From Pirellulaceae bacterium (lineage in GTDB: Bacteria > Planctomycetota > Planctomycetia > Pirellulales > Pirellulaceae): a DNA stretch of 64,000 bases. Made by a program: the position numbers and the translations under genes. The stretch is taken from positions 54,360 to 118,359 of the forward strand of contig JAHDXO010000032.1 in assembly GCA_023382975.1 (NCBI GenBank). The letters run 5' to 3'. Each line of letters opens with the position of its first letter. Position 1 is the stretch's first letter. Of this stretch, positions 40,222-51,900 are shown one piece after another. The notes under the pieces are model-generated. The model worked only from the letters and a program-made list of their open reading frames with translations, had not been told where the DNA came from and ran no database searches.

Positions 40222-42642
40222 ATGAGCGGGCGGACGATGCGAATCGCCTTTCTGGTCGGCGTTTGTTTGTTTTCCGGCTGTTTGAGTTGGAAGGCGCAAG
40301 GCGCTGACAACTCGGCGCCGCAGCCTCCACGCCGCATTTTGGCGGGAGCGTGTAGCGTGATCGATCCCCACCCCGAGCGAATTGTCCTGCAGCGCGACTC
40401 GTACACACTGGTCTACGAGCCGAATTGGCGAGTCCCGGCGTGGGCCACCTATCAAGCCAATTCCCGCACGCGGTTGCCGGACGATTCTCCGTTGCTGCCG
40501 GAGCGCGTCGTCGCGGACCAGCAGGTGGCCAACGCCCCCTCGGCCGCAGAAGCGTTGGAGCAACTGCCCGAGCAGGGTTTCCGGATGGTCCGACTCGTGC
40601 CACCGGACTGGCTGGGCGGCGAGCAGCCTCGGCGGTACGCGGCCCTGCCGACGGCGGAGCAGGCGAACCTGACCAGCAATCTCGTGCCCATGCCTGCGGG
40701 CGATCCCGTTTCCGCCGAGGAACTTTGGGCGGACTCGCAACGGTGGATCGAACGGTTGGTCGAAATCCACGACGTGCAACTGTCGGTGATCGCGGGATGT
40801 ATCGTCGATCGGGAGACGGCGCAGCGAGTGGGCCCGCGCAACGACATCTTCCTTCCGTCCCACTACTTCGTCGTGCTGTTGCACCAAGCGGAGGCGGACG
40901 GTCCGGTCGAGACGATCGCGTTTCTCATTCCGCAGCAGCCAGTTCCCTTCGCGACGATTGGAAGCTATTTGAGCAGCATCGATGCGATTGAACGCTTGAG
41001 CGGCTTGAAGCTCCTGGCCTCGCAGGACGTACCGCGAACGTCGCCGTTGCGGCCCGCGCCGCCAGTTCCCTTCGATCCGTCCGTTTCGCCGTTGCGGCCC
41101 CCGCGGCCCGCCCCGGAGGGTCCGTCCGCCCCGCGGTGGGAACTCTGGCGTGGTCCGGCGCCTCCATCCGGCCAGTTGACACGGGAAGGGGGACCGACAG
41201 CGGCACCGTCTTTTCGCATGTCCCGTCCACCGCAATTTCGGTTTGCTCCGTCGGATCGTCCCGGCTTCGGCGGGATAGCTGAAGAGTCCGCCCCGGCCCC
41301 CATGCCCGCCGCACCTGCTCCGACCGCACCTGCTCCGACCGCACCCGCTCCATCCGCACCTGCTACGGCCGCGCCTGACTCTCCGCCGGACGTCCTGACC
41401 GAGGCGCCCGCGCCCCCGTCGCCGGATGCTCCTGAAACCGCCGACACTCCAGAAACGGATGCTGCCAAAGACCGGCTCGTACGGGTCTTCTACGGCACTG
41501 ACCGAGCTCCCACGGGCATCGACCAGCCCAACGACTACTTCGGCAGCGAACCGGCCGAGCAATTGGCGCTCGGCGTTTGCGAGGTGTCGATTCCGCCGGT
41601 CCATGTTCAGGGTTCGGGCGAATTGGAGCGTCCGTGGCCATTGATGCCGGAGGATCCGGATCGCCACGTGATGTTGTTGGACGTCAAAGAACTGCAGCAG
41701 GAGATATTCGTCAAACAACTGCAGGCGGCCATGCTTCGAGCCGCCGAGGAAACGCCTGCGGGACAACGCCCGGCGTTCGTCTTCATCCACGGATACAACA
41801 ACAGCTTTGCCGACGCCGCGCGACGCACTGCCCAGATGGCCTTCGACCTGAAGCTGGACATTGTGCCGATCATGTATAGCTGGCCCTCGCAGGGAAAGTG
41901 GTGGGAATATGCCCGCGACCGGCGCCAATTCAATGCTTCGGTGCCGTACTTGAGTGAATTCCTGCAATTGGTGCGGGACGAATGCCGAGTGGACAAACTG
42001 CACATCATCTGCCACAGCATGGGCAGCGACCTGTTCCAGCAGACTCTGGACCAGTTGTCCGCATCCGTGCCACGCGGCCAGATCGATCAAATCATCCTGG
42101 CTGCTCCGGACATCAACGCCACGGTCTTCCGCCGCGAGATTGCCCAGAAGATCGAGAAACTGGGGAGCCGCGTGACCATCTACGTCTCGTCGCGAGACCG
42201 GGCGCTGCTCGCGTCGCAGTACGCAAACAAGGATGCCGAACCTCGACTGGGATTTCGAGCCTGGGAAGATCTACACCGCTTCGCGAAGATCGATCAGGTG
42301 GACGTGACCAATGTCGACACCAGCGTCGTGGGACACTTGTACTACGGCGACAACTCGGGCATTCTCACCGACATCCGGGCGGTGCTGGACGGAGCCGACG
42401 TGGTTGGACGCCGTCTGGTCCGAGTCGGCCCGTACTACGTGTTTCCCGCGCCGGGCGTGGTTCACGTCGACTGGGACCTGAGACGCGGCTGGGAATGGTC
42501 CGCGTTTCAGCAGGGTTGGGAGATCCTGCTGGACCGCAAGGTAGTTCTGCTGCTGGGCCTGTGCCTGTTGACCATTGTCTTCATGCGTTGGCGCATCGCT
42601 CGCCTGCGCCGCATCCTGAACGCCAGCGGGGGCAGGGTCTGA
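40222..42642 (+). CDS. Lipoprotein with degenerate NUC1-like domain and DUF900-type alpha/beta hydrolase
   Basis: An 806-residue lipoprotein. ATG 40222 is preceded by GAGGTGG. The lipobox LFSGC places the lipidated Cys at residue 20. Residues about 45-185 follow the layout of DNA/RNA non-specific endonucleases (IVLQRDSYTLVYEPNWRVPAWATYQ, then TSNLVPM and LWADSQRWIERLV). The DRGH catalytic motif is replaced by GFRMVRLVP, so nuclease activity is unlikely. A Pro/Ala-rich linker (about 270-410) leads to a DUF900-type alpha/beta hydrolase with FVFIHGYNNSF near 517 and the nucleophile motif CHSMGSD near 598. A C-terminal TM helix (VVLLLGLCLLTIVFM) near 773 is followed by a basic tail. Confidence 0.72.
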   Translation: MSGRTMRIAFLVGVCLFSGCLSWKAQGADNSAPQPPRRILAGACSVIDPHPERIVLQRDSYTLVYEPNWRVPAWATYQANSRTRLPDDSPLLPERVVADQQVANAPSAAEALEQLPEQGFRMVRLVPPDWLGGEQPRRYAALPTAEQANLTSNLVPMPAGDPVSAEELWADSQRWIERLVEIHDVQLSVIAGCIVDRETAQRVGPRNDIFLPSHYFVVLLHQAEADGPVETIAFLIPQQPVPFATIGSYLSSIDAIERLSGLKLLASQDVPRTSPLRPAPPVPFDPSVSPLRPPRPAPEGPSAPRWELWRGPAPPSGQLTREGGPTAAPSFRMSRPPQFRFAPSDRPGFGGIAEESAPAPMPAAPAPTAPAPTAPAPSAPATAAPDSPPDVLTEAPAPPSPDAPETADTPETDAAKDRLVRVFYGTDRAPTGIDQPNDYFGSEPAEQLALGVCEVSIPPVHVQGSGELERPWPLMPEDPDRHVMLLDVKELQQEIFVKQLQAAMLRAAEETPAGQRPAFVFIHGYNNSFADAARRTAQMAFDLKLDIVPIMYSWPSQGKWWEYARDRRQFNASVPYLSEFLQLVRDECRVDKLHIICHSMGSDLFQQTLDQLSASVPRGQIDQIILAAPDINATVFRREIAQKIEKLGSRVTIYVSSRDRALLASQYANKDAEPRLGFRAWEDLHRFAKIDQVDVTNVDTSVVGHLYYGDNSGILTDIRAVLDGADVVGRRLVRVGPYYVFPAPGVVHVDWDLRRGWEWSAFQQGWEILLDRKVVLLLGLCLLTIVFMRWRIARLRRILNASGGRV

Positions 42643-42836
42643 CGACAGGATCGGGCGGCAACTCGACCGCGAGGCATCCGCACCCGTCAATGCCAGCCCA
42701 GCAGATCGTCCGACGGACCGTCGCACGAAGCACGGCACGCGACGGTCGCCGCAGCCGCCACGGGGACTTGCGTCGAATGCCCGGCTTCGTCATTCTGTTC
42801 AGCGGTGTGTCTCGCGCTTTGTAGAGGGGAATATCG

Positions 42837-45722
42837 ATGCAGCGATGGGTGTTGATGGCCGCGGTGGTTTGGACGGGCTTCGCAGGGACGGATCTGGCAC
42901 GAGGTGCGGAAATCCAAGCGGTGGTCGGCAAAGGCGGACGCGTGCAATTGACTCGCGGCAGAGAGAAGATCGGGGAGTTCGGCGCGGGACTGTACAACCA
43001 GAGCTGGACTGCGGCCGACGCGTCGGCCGATTTGAGTCGCACCGATTCGGCGGAGAAGCGTCACCTGCAGATCCGCGTGCCCGGCGGCGGACAGTTGAAC
43101 GGCTGGGCGGCTATCGCCGGGCAAGCGGGAACGCTGAACGCTCGGTACGAACTCACTCCCGAACAGGATCTCGCACTCAATTCGCTGCATGTCGGCGCCG
43201 AGTTCGGGATTGCCACGCTGGCGGGCGGCCGATGGAAGGCCGACGAACGCACCGGCATATTTCCCGAAGACTACGGGGCGACCACGATCTTCGCAGGCTC
43301 GATCCGTTCGTTGGCCGTCGAGTTGCCTGCGGGCGGCTATCTGCGTTGGACTTTTGCCGAACCGACGTCGGTCCTGTTGCAGGACAATAGGCAGTGGGGA
43401 CCATCGTTCACCGTTCGCATCCATCGTTCGTCCAGTCCGCAGAAGCCCTTTGCCAAGGGAGTGCCCGTCAGCATTGCGTTTACGCTGGACGCTGCGGGAG
43501 GTCTGAACGTCGAGCACGACGCGCCGGTGACGATCGTGGCCGGGGAAGATTGGATTCCGCTGCCACTGGATCTGGACATCCTGCCCGGCAGCGCGCTGGA
43601 TTTTTCGAAGCTCGGGTTGCAGGACGCTCCGGCGGGCAAGCACGGTTGGGTCAAGGCCGACGCGAACGGCACGTTTTACTTCGAGCGTCAGCCCGGCCAA
43701 CCCGCGCGGTTCTACGGGGTGAACTTCTGCTTCTCCGCGCACTACATCACGCACGAGCAGTCGGACCGCCTGGCGGACCGACTGGCCCGGCTCGGTTACA
43801 ACGCCATCCGCGTGCATCATTACGAAGGCGAGTTGACCGAGTCGGCGGACGGCCGCACGCGACTGAACCCTCAGAAGCTGGACCAGCTCGACTACTTCAT
43901 CGCGGCCTGCATCCGCCGCGGGATCTACGTGAAGACCGACCTGTTCGTCTCGCGACCCGTGGATGTTGGGCAGTTTCTGCCTGACGGGGTGGACGCTCGC
44001 AGCGAGGCGATGAATCGCTTCAAAGTGCTGGCGGCCCTGAATCCCGCCGCGTTCGAGAATTGGAAGACGTTTACGCGGAACCTGCTCCAGCACGTCAATC
44101 CGTACACCCAGCGCGCGTACAAGGACGAACCGGGCCTGGCATGGCTCGCGTTGATCAACGAGGGAAACCTGACGAACTTTGTGCAGTTGGCGAGAGAAAT
44201 CCCGGATTACCGGCAGGCGTGGAACCGCTGGTTGACCGAGCAGTACGGCGACCGGGCAGGACTGGCCCAAGCCTGGGGCTCGCTTCTGCGGGCCGATGAA
44301 GACCCCGCGCAAGGCACCGTGACGTTGGACGGTTCGGTCTACAGCCAGGATCGGCGCGTTCGCGACCTGATCCTGTTTCTGGCGCAGGTTGAGAAGAGTT
44401 TCCTGCTCCGCGCGACGGCCTTTCTGCGCGACGAGCTGGGGGCCAAGGCCCTGGTGACCAACATGAACGGCTGGACCAACCACGTCACCAGCCAGCAGGT
44501 GCGGACCGCGATGGACTTTGTGGATGACCACTTCTACGTCGATCATCCGCGGTTCCTGGAGCAATCGTGGCGACTGCCTAGCCGCTGCGATAATGCCAGT
44601 CCCGTCGCGGGCGGTGCGTCGGGCGGGCGGCATCTGGCTTTCACGCGGCTGGCCGACAAGCCGTTCACGGTTTCGGAGTACAATTACTCGGGACCGGGAC
44701 GCTACCGCGGCGTCGGCGGAATTCTGACGGGCGCCATGGGATCCCTTCAAGGCTGGGACGCCATCTGGCGCTTTGCTTATAGCCACAGCCGAGACAACTT
44801 GTTCCAGCCGGGTCGGTTGGACTATTTTAACATGGCCACCGATCCGCTCAGCCAAGCGGCCGAGCGAGCCAGCCTATGCCTGTTTCTGCGCGGGGACATG
44901 CGGCCAGCGCCACACAGCGTGAGCATCGCGATGACCCACGACGATTTTAGCCAGCCGCCGGCGCAGATTCCCTCGCTGGCACCGAACTGGCACTGGGCAG
45001 CGTGGCTCACGCGAGTTGGCACGCGAGTCGTGGACGCCCCTTCGCGAGTTCTGCCCGAGGACATAGTGTTTCCACTCGGTTGGGCGACCCCCGCCGAGAA
45101 GTTCGCCGGGAAGAACGTGGTCCAAGTCGGCGATCCCTACGCCATTTCGCGGGACAAGCTGGTCGAGTTGCTGCGGCAGCGCGGCATTCTGACCGCGGAC
45201 AATCCGACCGATCCGGGCCGGAACCTCTTTCGTTCCGAGACGGGCGAAATCACCATCGAAGCGACGAAGGACCGCATGACACTCGACACGCCGCGAACCG
45301 CCGGCGGCTTTGCCCCCGCCGGAGAAACGATCCGCACGCTCAACGGAGTGCAGGTTGAGGTCCAGGACACGGACGCCACGGTTTGGGTCAGCGCCTTGGA
45401 TGATCACTCCATCCAAAGCAGTCAGCGGTTGCTGGTGACGCACTTGACCGACTTGCAGAACACCGACATCCGGTATGCGGAACGGGCGCGGCAGACGCTG
45501 CTCGATTGGGGCCAGCTTCCGCATCTAGTCCGAGCGGGCAAAGCCCAGATTCGCATCCGCCTGAACGATGCTTCTACCTACCGTGTTTGGGCCTTGTCCA
45601 CCAGCGGACAACGGCTGACGGAAGTTCCCGCCGCCACAGCCAACGGCGAACTGACCTTCACCGCCAACGCCGCTGGCTTCGGCTCCTCGGGAGCCATCCT
45701 CAACTACGAAATCGCCCAGTAA
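42837..45722 (+). CDS. Secreted clan-A glycoside-hydrolase-like protein
   Basis: A 961-residue exported protein with a signal peptide (MQRWVLMAAVVWTGFAGTDLARGAE). An N-terminal beta-rich part (about 25-280) precedes a TIM-barrel domain starting RFYGVNFCFSAHY and LARLGYNAIRVHHYEGE. The acid/base candidate is E442 in WLALINEGNL, and the nucleophile candidate is E614 in KPFTVSEYNYSGPGRY. This NE...E arrangement is that of GH clan A (GH5, GH39 and similar). A further beta-sandwich-like part closes the protein. It probably cleaves a complex polysaccharide outside the cytoplasm; the precise family and substrate are uncertain. Confidence 0.78.
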   Translation: MQRWVLMAAVVWTGFAGTDLARGAEIQAVVGKGGRVQLTRGREKIGEFGAGLYNQSWTAADASADLSRTDSAEKRHLQIRVPGGGQLNGWAAIAGQAGTLNARYELTPEQDLALNSLHVGAEFGIATLAGGRWKADERTGIFPEDYGATTIFAGSIRSLAVELPAGGYLRWTFAEPTSVLLQDNRQWGPSFTVRIHRSSSPQKPFAKGVPVSIAFTLDAAGGLNVEHDAPVTIVAGEDWIPLPLDLDILPGSALDFSKLGLQDAPAGKHGWVKADANGTFYFERQPGQPARFYGVNFCFSAHYITHEQSDRLADRLARLGYNAIRVHHYEGELTESADGRTRLNPQKLDQLDYFIAACIRRGIYVKTDLFVSRPVDVGQFLPDGVDARSEAMNRFKVLAALNPAAFENWKTFTRNLLQHVNPYTQRAYKDEPGLAWLALINEGNLTNFVQLAREIPDYRQAWNRWLTEQYGDRAGLAQAWGSLLRADEDPAQGTVTLDGSVYSQDRRVRDLILFLAQVEKSFLLRATAFLRDELGAKALVTNMNGWTNHVTSQQVRTAMDFVDDHFYVDHPRFLEQSWRLPSRCDNASPVAGGASGGRHLAFTRLADKPFTVSEYNYSGPGRYRGVGGILTGAMGSLQGWDAIWRFAYSHSRDNLFQPGRLDYFNMATDPLSQAAERASLCLFLRGDMRPAPHSVSIAMTHDDFSQPPAQIPSLAPNWHWAAWLTRVGTRVVDAPSRVLPEDIVFPLGWATPAEKFAGKNVVQVGDPYAISRDKLVELLRQRGILTADNPTDPGRNLFRSETGEITIEATKDRMTLDTPRTAGGFAPAGETIRTLNGVQVEVQDTDATVWVSALDDHSIQSSQRLLVTHLTDLQNTDIRYAERARQTLLDWGQLPHLVRAGKAQIRIRLNDASTYRVWALSTSGQRLTEVPAATANGELTFTANAAGFGSSGAILNYEIAQ

Positions 45723-45974
45723 GAAACCTGAATCAGGCGTCCTGCCTCAGAAAAGGTCTGCCGGATCGTTGACAATGCATTCGCTTCGGCACATGATAAC
45801 ATCTCACTCCAGAGGGTGTTAACTGAAGCCGCCCGCGCGGGTCTGCAAACCCAACGGTGCCAGCCACCGAGTGGATTTTTGTAGACCTGTGGTACGTCCC
45901 CGAGAAACATCCCCTCGGATTTCCTCGATTCTTCCCCGCCTGCTCTGCCATCGTCCGACAGGAGATTTTCCGCC
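45723..45974. other. Intergenic leader of the giant gene
   Basis: About 250 bp without a gene. It must hold the promoter of the giant surface-protein gene. The 3' end has AGGAG ten bases before the ATG at 45975. Confidence 0.45.
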
Positions 45975-48900
45975 ATGCGTCCTGCGCCGCAAAGTCTGAA
46001 AAGTGATTTGTCAGAGTCAAAGCGAGCCAACCGCGCCACCCGGATCCGCCGCATCCGCCGCCGGACGCGCCTCCTGCAACTCGAACCCCTCGAAGCCCGG
46101 CACCTGCTGGCGATCTTCACCTGGATCGGAGCGGGCGATGATGGTAATTGGAACACCACGGGTAATTGGTCGGGTGGAGCCGCACCGTCCGGAACCACGC
46201 ACACGCTGGTGTTCAACACCGGCAACGTGACCGGCGCGCAGTATTCGACCAACAACGACATCCCGGACTTGACGGACATCACGATTCAAGTTCTTGACGG
46301 GAGCACGGCCGCGGGGGCCAACTTCACGTTGGCGGGCAATGAGGTGGGTCTGTCCGCCGCGGGACTCAGCAACGCGACGGGAGCCGCGGCGGACACAACG
46401 CTCATCTCGCTGAATCTCTCCGGCCCCGGCGGCATCACGTCCAGCGGGCCGGGCCGGCTGACGCTGACTGGCTCCAACAGCTTCGACGGCGTGGTGACGG
46501 TGTCGGGCGGCGGTTTCTTGCGGGTGAACAATACCAGCGCGCTGGGCTCGACAGCGGCCGGTGTCATTCTGCAAAACAGCTCGACGAGCGGGGGGCAAGG
46601 AACCACGCTGGAACTCAACGGAACGTTCACCGTGCCGGCCGGCGAAACTCTGGAGATGAATTCGAACAGTTCCGGCGATCGCCGCACGGCCATGTTGCGA
46701 GTGAGCGGCACGCCTGAGTGGGCAGGGCCGATTACCGTAAAGGGCAGCGGTCTCACCCAATTCTACCACGACCTGAAGATCACGGGCGACATCATGGGCG
46801 GAAGCGGCTACACCGGGACCGTCTTGATGCGTGGCAGCGGCATGGGAACGATTGCCGGTTCCATCCACATCCCGACCGGCACGTTGAGCAAGACGGACGG
46901 CAGCACCTTCGTCATCGGCGCCGCCGGGAAGACGTACAACTGGACGAACACCCAGGTTTCGGTGGGGACGCTACGTTTGGCCGTCCCGGATCTACTGCCT
47001 GCGACGACCGTCGTTAACATCGGGCAAGGCGATGGGAGCAGTCCGGTCCTGGACTTGAACGGCAACAGCCAAACGATCGCCGGCTTGACGCATACCGCAG
47101 GCACCGGCGGCACCAAGAGCGTGACTTCGACAGCGGCCGCCACCCTGACCGTCAACAATGCGACTGCCAGAACCTACGGCGGAGTGATCAGCGGAGCCGG
47201 TTTGTCGCTGACAAAGACCGGCGCCGGAAACTTGACGCTCAGCGGCACGAACACGTTCGGCGGCGATACGCGGATCGGCGACGGAGCGATAATACTGGGC
47301 AACGCCCTAGCCCTGCAAAACAGCACGCTGAACCTCGACGCCGCGGATACCGGCGGTTTATCGTTCGGCATGTTGACGGCGGCCACGTTCGGCGGGCTGA
47401 AGGGCACGCGCGACATGGCGTTGCAGAACACGACGCCTGCGGCGGTGGCCTTGACCGTCGGCGGGAACAACCAGAGCACGGAATATTCGGGGAATCTCAC
47501 GGGCCTCGGTTCGTTGGCCAAGGCGGGCACGGGGACGCTTACCCTGACCGGCGCGAATACGTACGCAGGCGTCACCGCGATCAATGCGGGGGTGCTGTCG
47601 GTCAGCAGCGACGGCAACCTGGGCACGCCGCCGGCGTCGAACCTGCCCGGCAGCCTGACCATCAGCGGCGCGACGCTGCAGGCCACGGCCGGTTTCACGC
47701 TGGACAGCCGCCGCGGGATCGCCTTGGGACCGGGTACCGGTTCCGGCACGGGGACGATCGAGGTGGCGGCCGGCGAAACACTAGTTTACGACGGGATCAT
47801 GGCCAACAACGGCGCTGGGACGGGCAGCCTGAGCAAGATGGATGCCGGCACCCTGGCCTTAGGCGGGGCGAGTACCTACGGCGGCTCGACAACCATCTTG
47901 GCAGGCACGGTCCAGTTGACAGGCGGCGACAACCGCTTGCCGACCGGCACGACGGTTGCCTTCTCCGGGACGAGCTCGCTCGACGTGGGCTCGACAAGTC
48001 AGACTTTGTCGGCGATGACCTTTCCCAACACGACGAGCACGACGACGATCAGCGGCGCGGGCGGGTCTTTGATTGTCAACGGTGTGGCGGACCTGCAGAT
48101 CGGGCCGGGCGGGGCACTCGGCTCCAATCCACTGATCACCGTGGACATGTCCAACCTGAGCAACTTCACCTATCAAGCCCCCGCGAATACCTTCCGCGTC
48201 GGCCTGAAGTCGGGCACAACGAACAGCGTCGCCTTGGGCCAGGTCGCGACGGTGACCTTGGCGCAGAACAACACCATTACCGCCGCGATCCTCGCAATCG
48301 GAGATACGAGCGCCAGCAACGACGGCGGCAATTCCACGCTGAACCTCGGCGCGGCGAATGCGCTAAACGTCAATGCGATCAATGTCGGGGCCAGTGGGCG
48401 ATCGGATGCGACGCTGACGTTTGCAGCCGGACTGACCGACCCAACGGTGACGATTCGCGGCACGAGCGGCGGCGACAGCGCGGTTCCCACGTGGAACATT
48501 GGAACGATCAATCAGTTCAATGGCGCCGGGCAAACCACCTTCACCGCTGCTGTCAATCTTTCGTCCGGATCCCTCGATGCACGGGTGACGGCGCTGCGGA
48601 TCGCCAACGCAGACAGCGGATCGGGCACGACTCGCACGGGTACGGGCAACGCGAGTCTTGTGATGGGAGCTGGCGATTTGGCCGTAGATACCCTGACGGT
48701 CGGACGAATTGCCGGTACCGGCACAATCTCTGGAACGTTTCGTGCCAACGGTGCGTTCACGCTAGATAATCCCGCCGGTACGCTGCGGGCCACCACGATC
48801 CGATTGGCGGAAAACCTGATCACAGCCACCGGCGGCACGCGCCAAGTTGTGGGTACGCTGAACCTGACGAACGGGACGGTCCTGGCGCAAGACCTTCAAC

Positions 48901-51900
48901 TTGGTACGCAGACAGGCAACGCGACCACCACCGCCTCCCTGAACTGGACGGCCGGGGCGATCCGGAACTACGATGCCGCCACCGACCTGACCGTGACGGA
49001 CTTGGCCCTAACCGCCAACGGAGCGGGCGAGCGAAGCTTCATGGTCGACGCGGGCCGAACCGTCACGGCCAACGCCATCATCTCTCAGACCGGCGGCGCG
49101 GCGGCGATTGCCAAGGACGGGGACGGCACGCTAATCTTGGGCGACCGGCCCAGCGGGAGCAACAACAACGCGGGTTTGGGCCTGACCGTCAACACCGGCA
49201 CAGTACACCTGAGCAAGACCAGCAGCGGCTCGGCCCAGGCCATCGGCACCGGCGGCCTGACGATCAACGACGGACTGATCGTCGCGACCGGCAGCGGCGG
49301 CGACCAGATCGCCAACGCGGCGGAGGTCACCATCAACGGAGGCCGGCTGGATCTGAACGGGACGAACGAGACCATCGACGGCCTGAAGGGCAGCGGCGGC
49401 AGCGTGGTCAACGACGGCGGCTGGGACGTCACCTTGACCGTCGGCGCCGGCAACGACGGCGGCGCGACGTACTCCGGCGTGATCGCGGACCGCACCACCG
49501 GGACCGGCACGATCGCGCTGGTCAAGAACGGCACCGGCACGCAGACGCTCAGCGGCAACAACACCTACACCGGCGACACGCTGATCACCGGCGGCGGCAA
49601 GTTACAGGCCGGTCACGACAACGCCTTTGGCACCACGGGAACGGTCACCATCACCAACACGGCCAACAACCAGTTGTTCCTGAGCAACGGCGTGAATGTC
49701 GACCGGCCGCTGGTCATCCAAGGCGGGGCGGTCGTGGGGCAGGGCGCATTGCACGTGCCGTCCGGTGCGGCCACCTACAGCGGGCAGATCAACATCACGG
49801 GCAACGCCTCGGCGGGCGGGCATTTCGGCGGCGGCACCCTGACGCTCGCCGGCCCGATCACGTCGTCGGTCAACGTCGTATTCCGCGCGGGCACGATGAT
49901 AGTCGCCAATTCGGGCAACAGCTTCGACTCGGCCAGCGTGGGTGGCACCGTCCGCCTAGCGGCGGACAACGTCTTGCCGACCCACGCGACGGTCACGGTC
50001 GGTGCTGGAACGACCGGTGTACTGGACCTGAACGGCTACAACCAGTCGCTCAACGCGGTCACCAAGGGTGCAAACGCGGCTACCATCAACAACACCGCGG
50101 CCGACACTACCTCGGTCTTGACCTTGGGCAACAACGATGCCACCAGTGAGTACGCCGGCGTTCTCGCCAACTCCGGCACGGGCGCAACCCTGGCTTTGAT
50201 CAAGACCGGCTCGGGCACGCTCACGCTCAGCGGAACCAACTCATACACCGGCGGGACCACCGTCAACGACGGGACGCTGCAGTTCTCGACGAACAACAAC
50301 CTGGGTGGGACCGGCGGAATCACGCTCGGTGCGGCAACGCTGGAGTCCACCGCCGCTACCGCGGTGAGTGTGAATCGGACGGTCACGCTGACCGATCACA
50401 GCAGTCTTCGGGCGGGTGCGGGACCGCTGTCTCTGACGGGAATGATCACCGACGGTGGGGCGAGCTACGGCCTGAGTTTCCTGAGCGGCGTGATCCTCGT
50501 GGAGAATCCTGCCAACGACTTCGACGGCCCGTCGTTTGTCTTGTCCGGCGCCACCCTGGGCGGCAGCGGCACGGTCGGCGGACCGGTGACGGTCAACGCC
50601 GGTGGCTTCGTCACGCCCGGCACCAGCCCCGGGATTCTGACGTTCGGCAACGGCCTGGCCCTGAATAGCAACGCGACCCTGACGATCGAAATCAACGCCT
50701 TTGCCGGCGTGCCGTTGGCCGGGACGCACTACGATCAGGCCGACGTGCTGGGGAGCGTCAATCTGAACGCCGATTCGGACACCGGCGCGATCTTGAACCT
50801 GGTCGTCCCGTTGCCCGTCCTGCGCGGCAGTACCTACACGCTGATCAACAACGACGGTAGCGATTCGGTGCAGGGCACGTTTGCCGACCTGGCGGAAGGC
50901 GAGACGATCACGATCGGCACGAACACGTTCGTGTTGAGTTACGTAGGCGGCGATGGCAACGACGTGGTGCTGCGGGAGAACGGCAGCCCGCCGGACCTGG
51001 TGTTTGTGGACGACAGCGGCTCGAATTTCAATCTCGGACATCCGCCCGAGTTGGACGAGGTCATTCCCGACGCCGATTTCGGCGCGGCCGGGTACCAGAC
51101 GGCGATCTACGGCGTCAACGCCTTCTCCACGATCGCCGAAGCGATCGCGGCCGTCTCGGACACGGGGCGGATCGTGGTCAACGCGGGCACCTACGCGGAA
51201 GATGTCAATCTGAACAGAACCGTCACCCTGCAGTTGACCGAATCGCCGGGCATCACGACCACTTCGTTTGCCAGCATCGCCGGCAGCACGGTCGATACGT
51301 TCGGCCTGACGCTCAGCACCGACGGCGGCGCCGACCCGATCGCGGGCGTGATCGCCGGCACCGGCGGGCTGAATAAGATCGGCACCGGCACGCTGACCCT
51401 GAGCGGCGCCAACACCTATTCGGGCGACACGACGATCTCCGCCGGCACGCTGAAACTGGGCGCGGCCAACGTGATTCCCGATGGCGCGGGCAGGGGCAAC
51501 GTTGTGTTCGATCCAGCGAGCGGTACTGCCACGCTCGATCTGGGCGGCTTCAGCGAGACGATCAACGGCCTGTCCAGCAGCGGAGCGGGGTCCAGCTTCG
51601 TAGACACCTCGGTTGCCGGCGGGCCGTACACCCTGACCCTCGGCGGCGGCAATGCGTCCGGCAGCTTCGGCGGCGTGATCCGGAACACCGCCGGCACCGT
51701 CGCCCTGATCAAGACCGGCACCGGCACCCAGACGCTCAGCGGGGCCAATACGTACAGCGGGGCCACGATCGTCTCGCAGGGGACACTGAAACTCGGCGTC
51801 GACAACTCGCTGCCCACCACCACGGCGCTGACCGTCGGCAGCGGGACGACGGTCGGCACGTTGGACATGGCCGGCTTCAATCAGACAATTGGCGCCCTAA

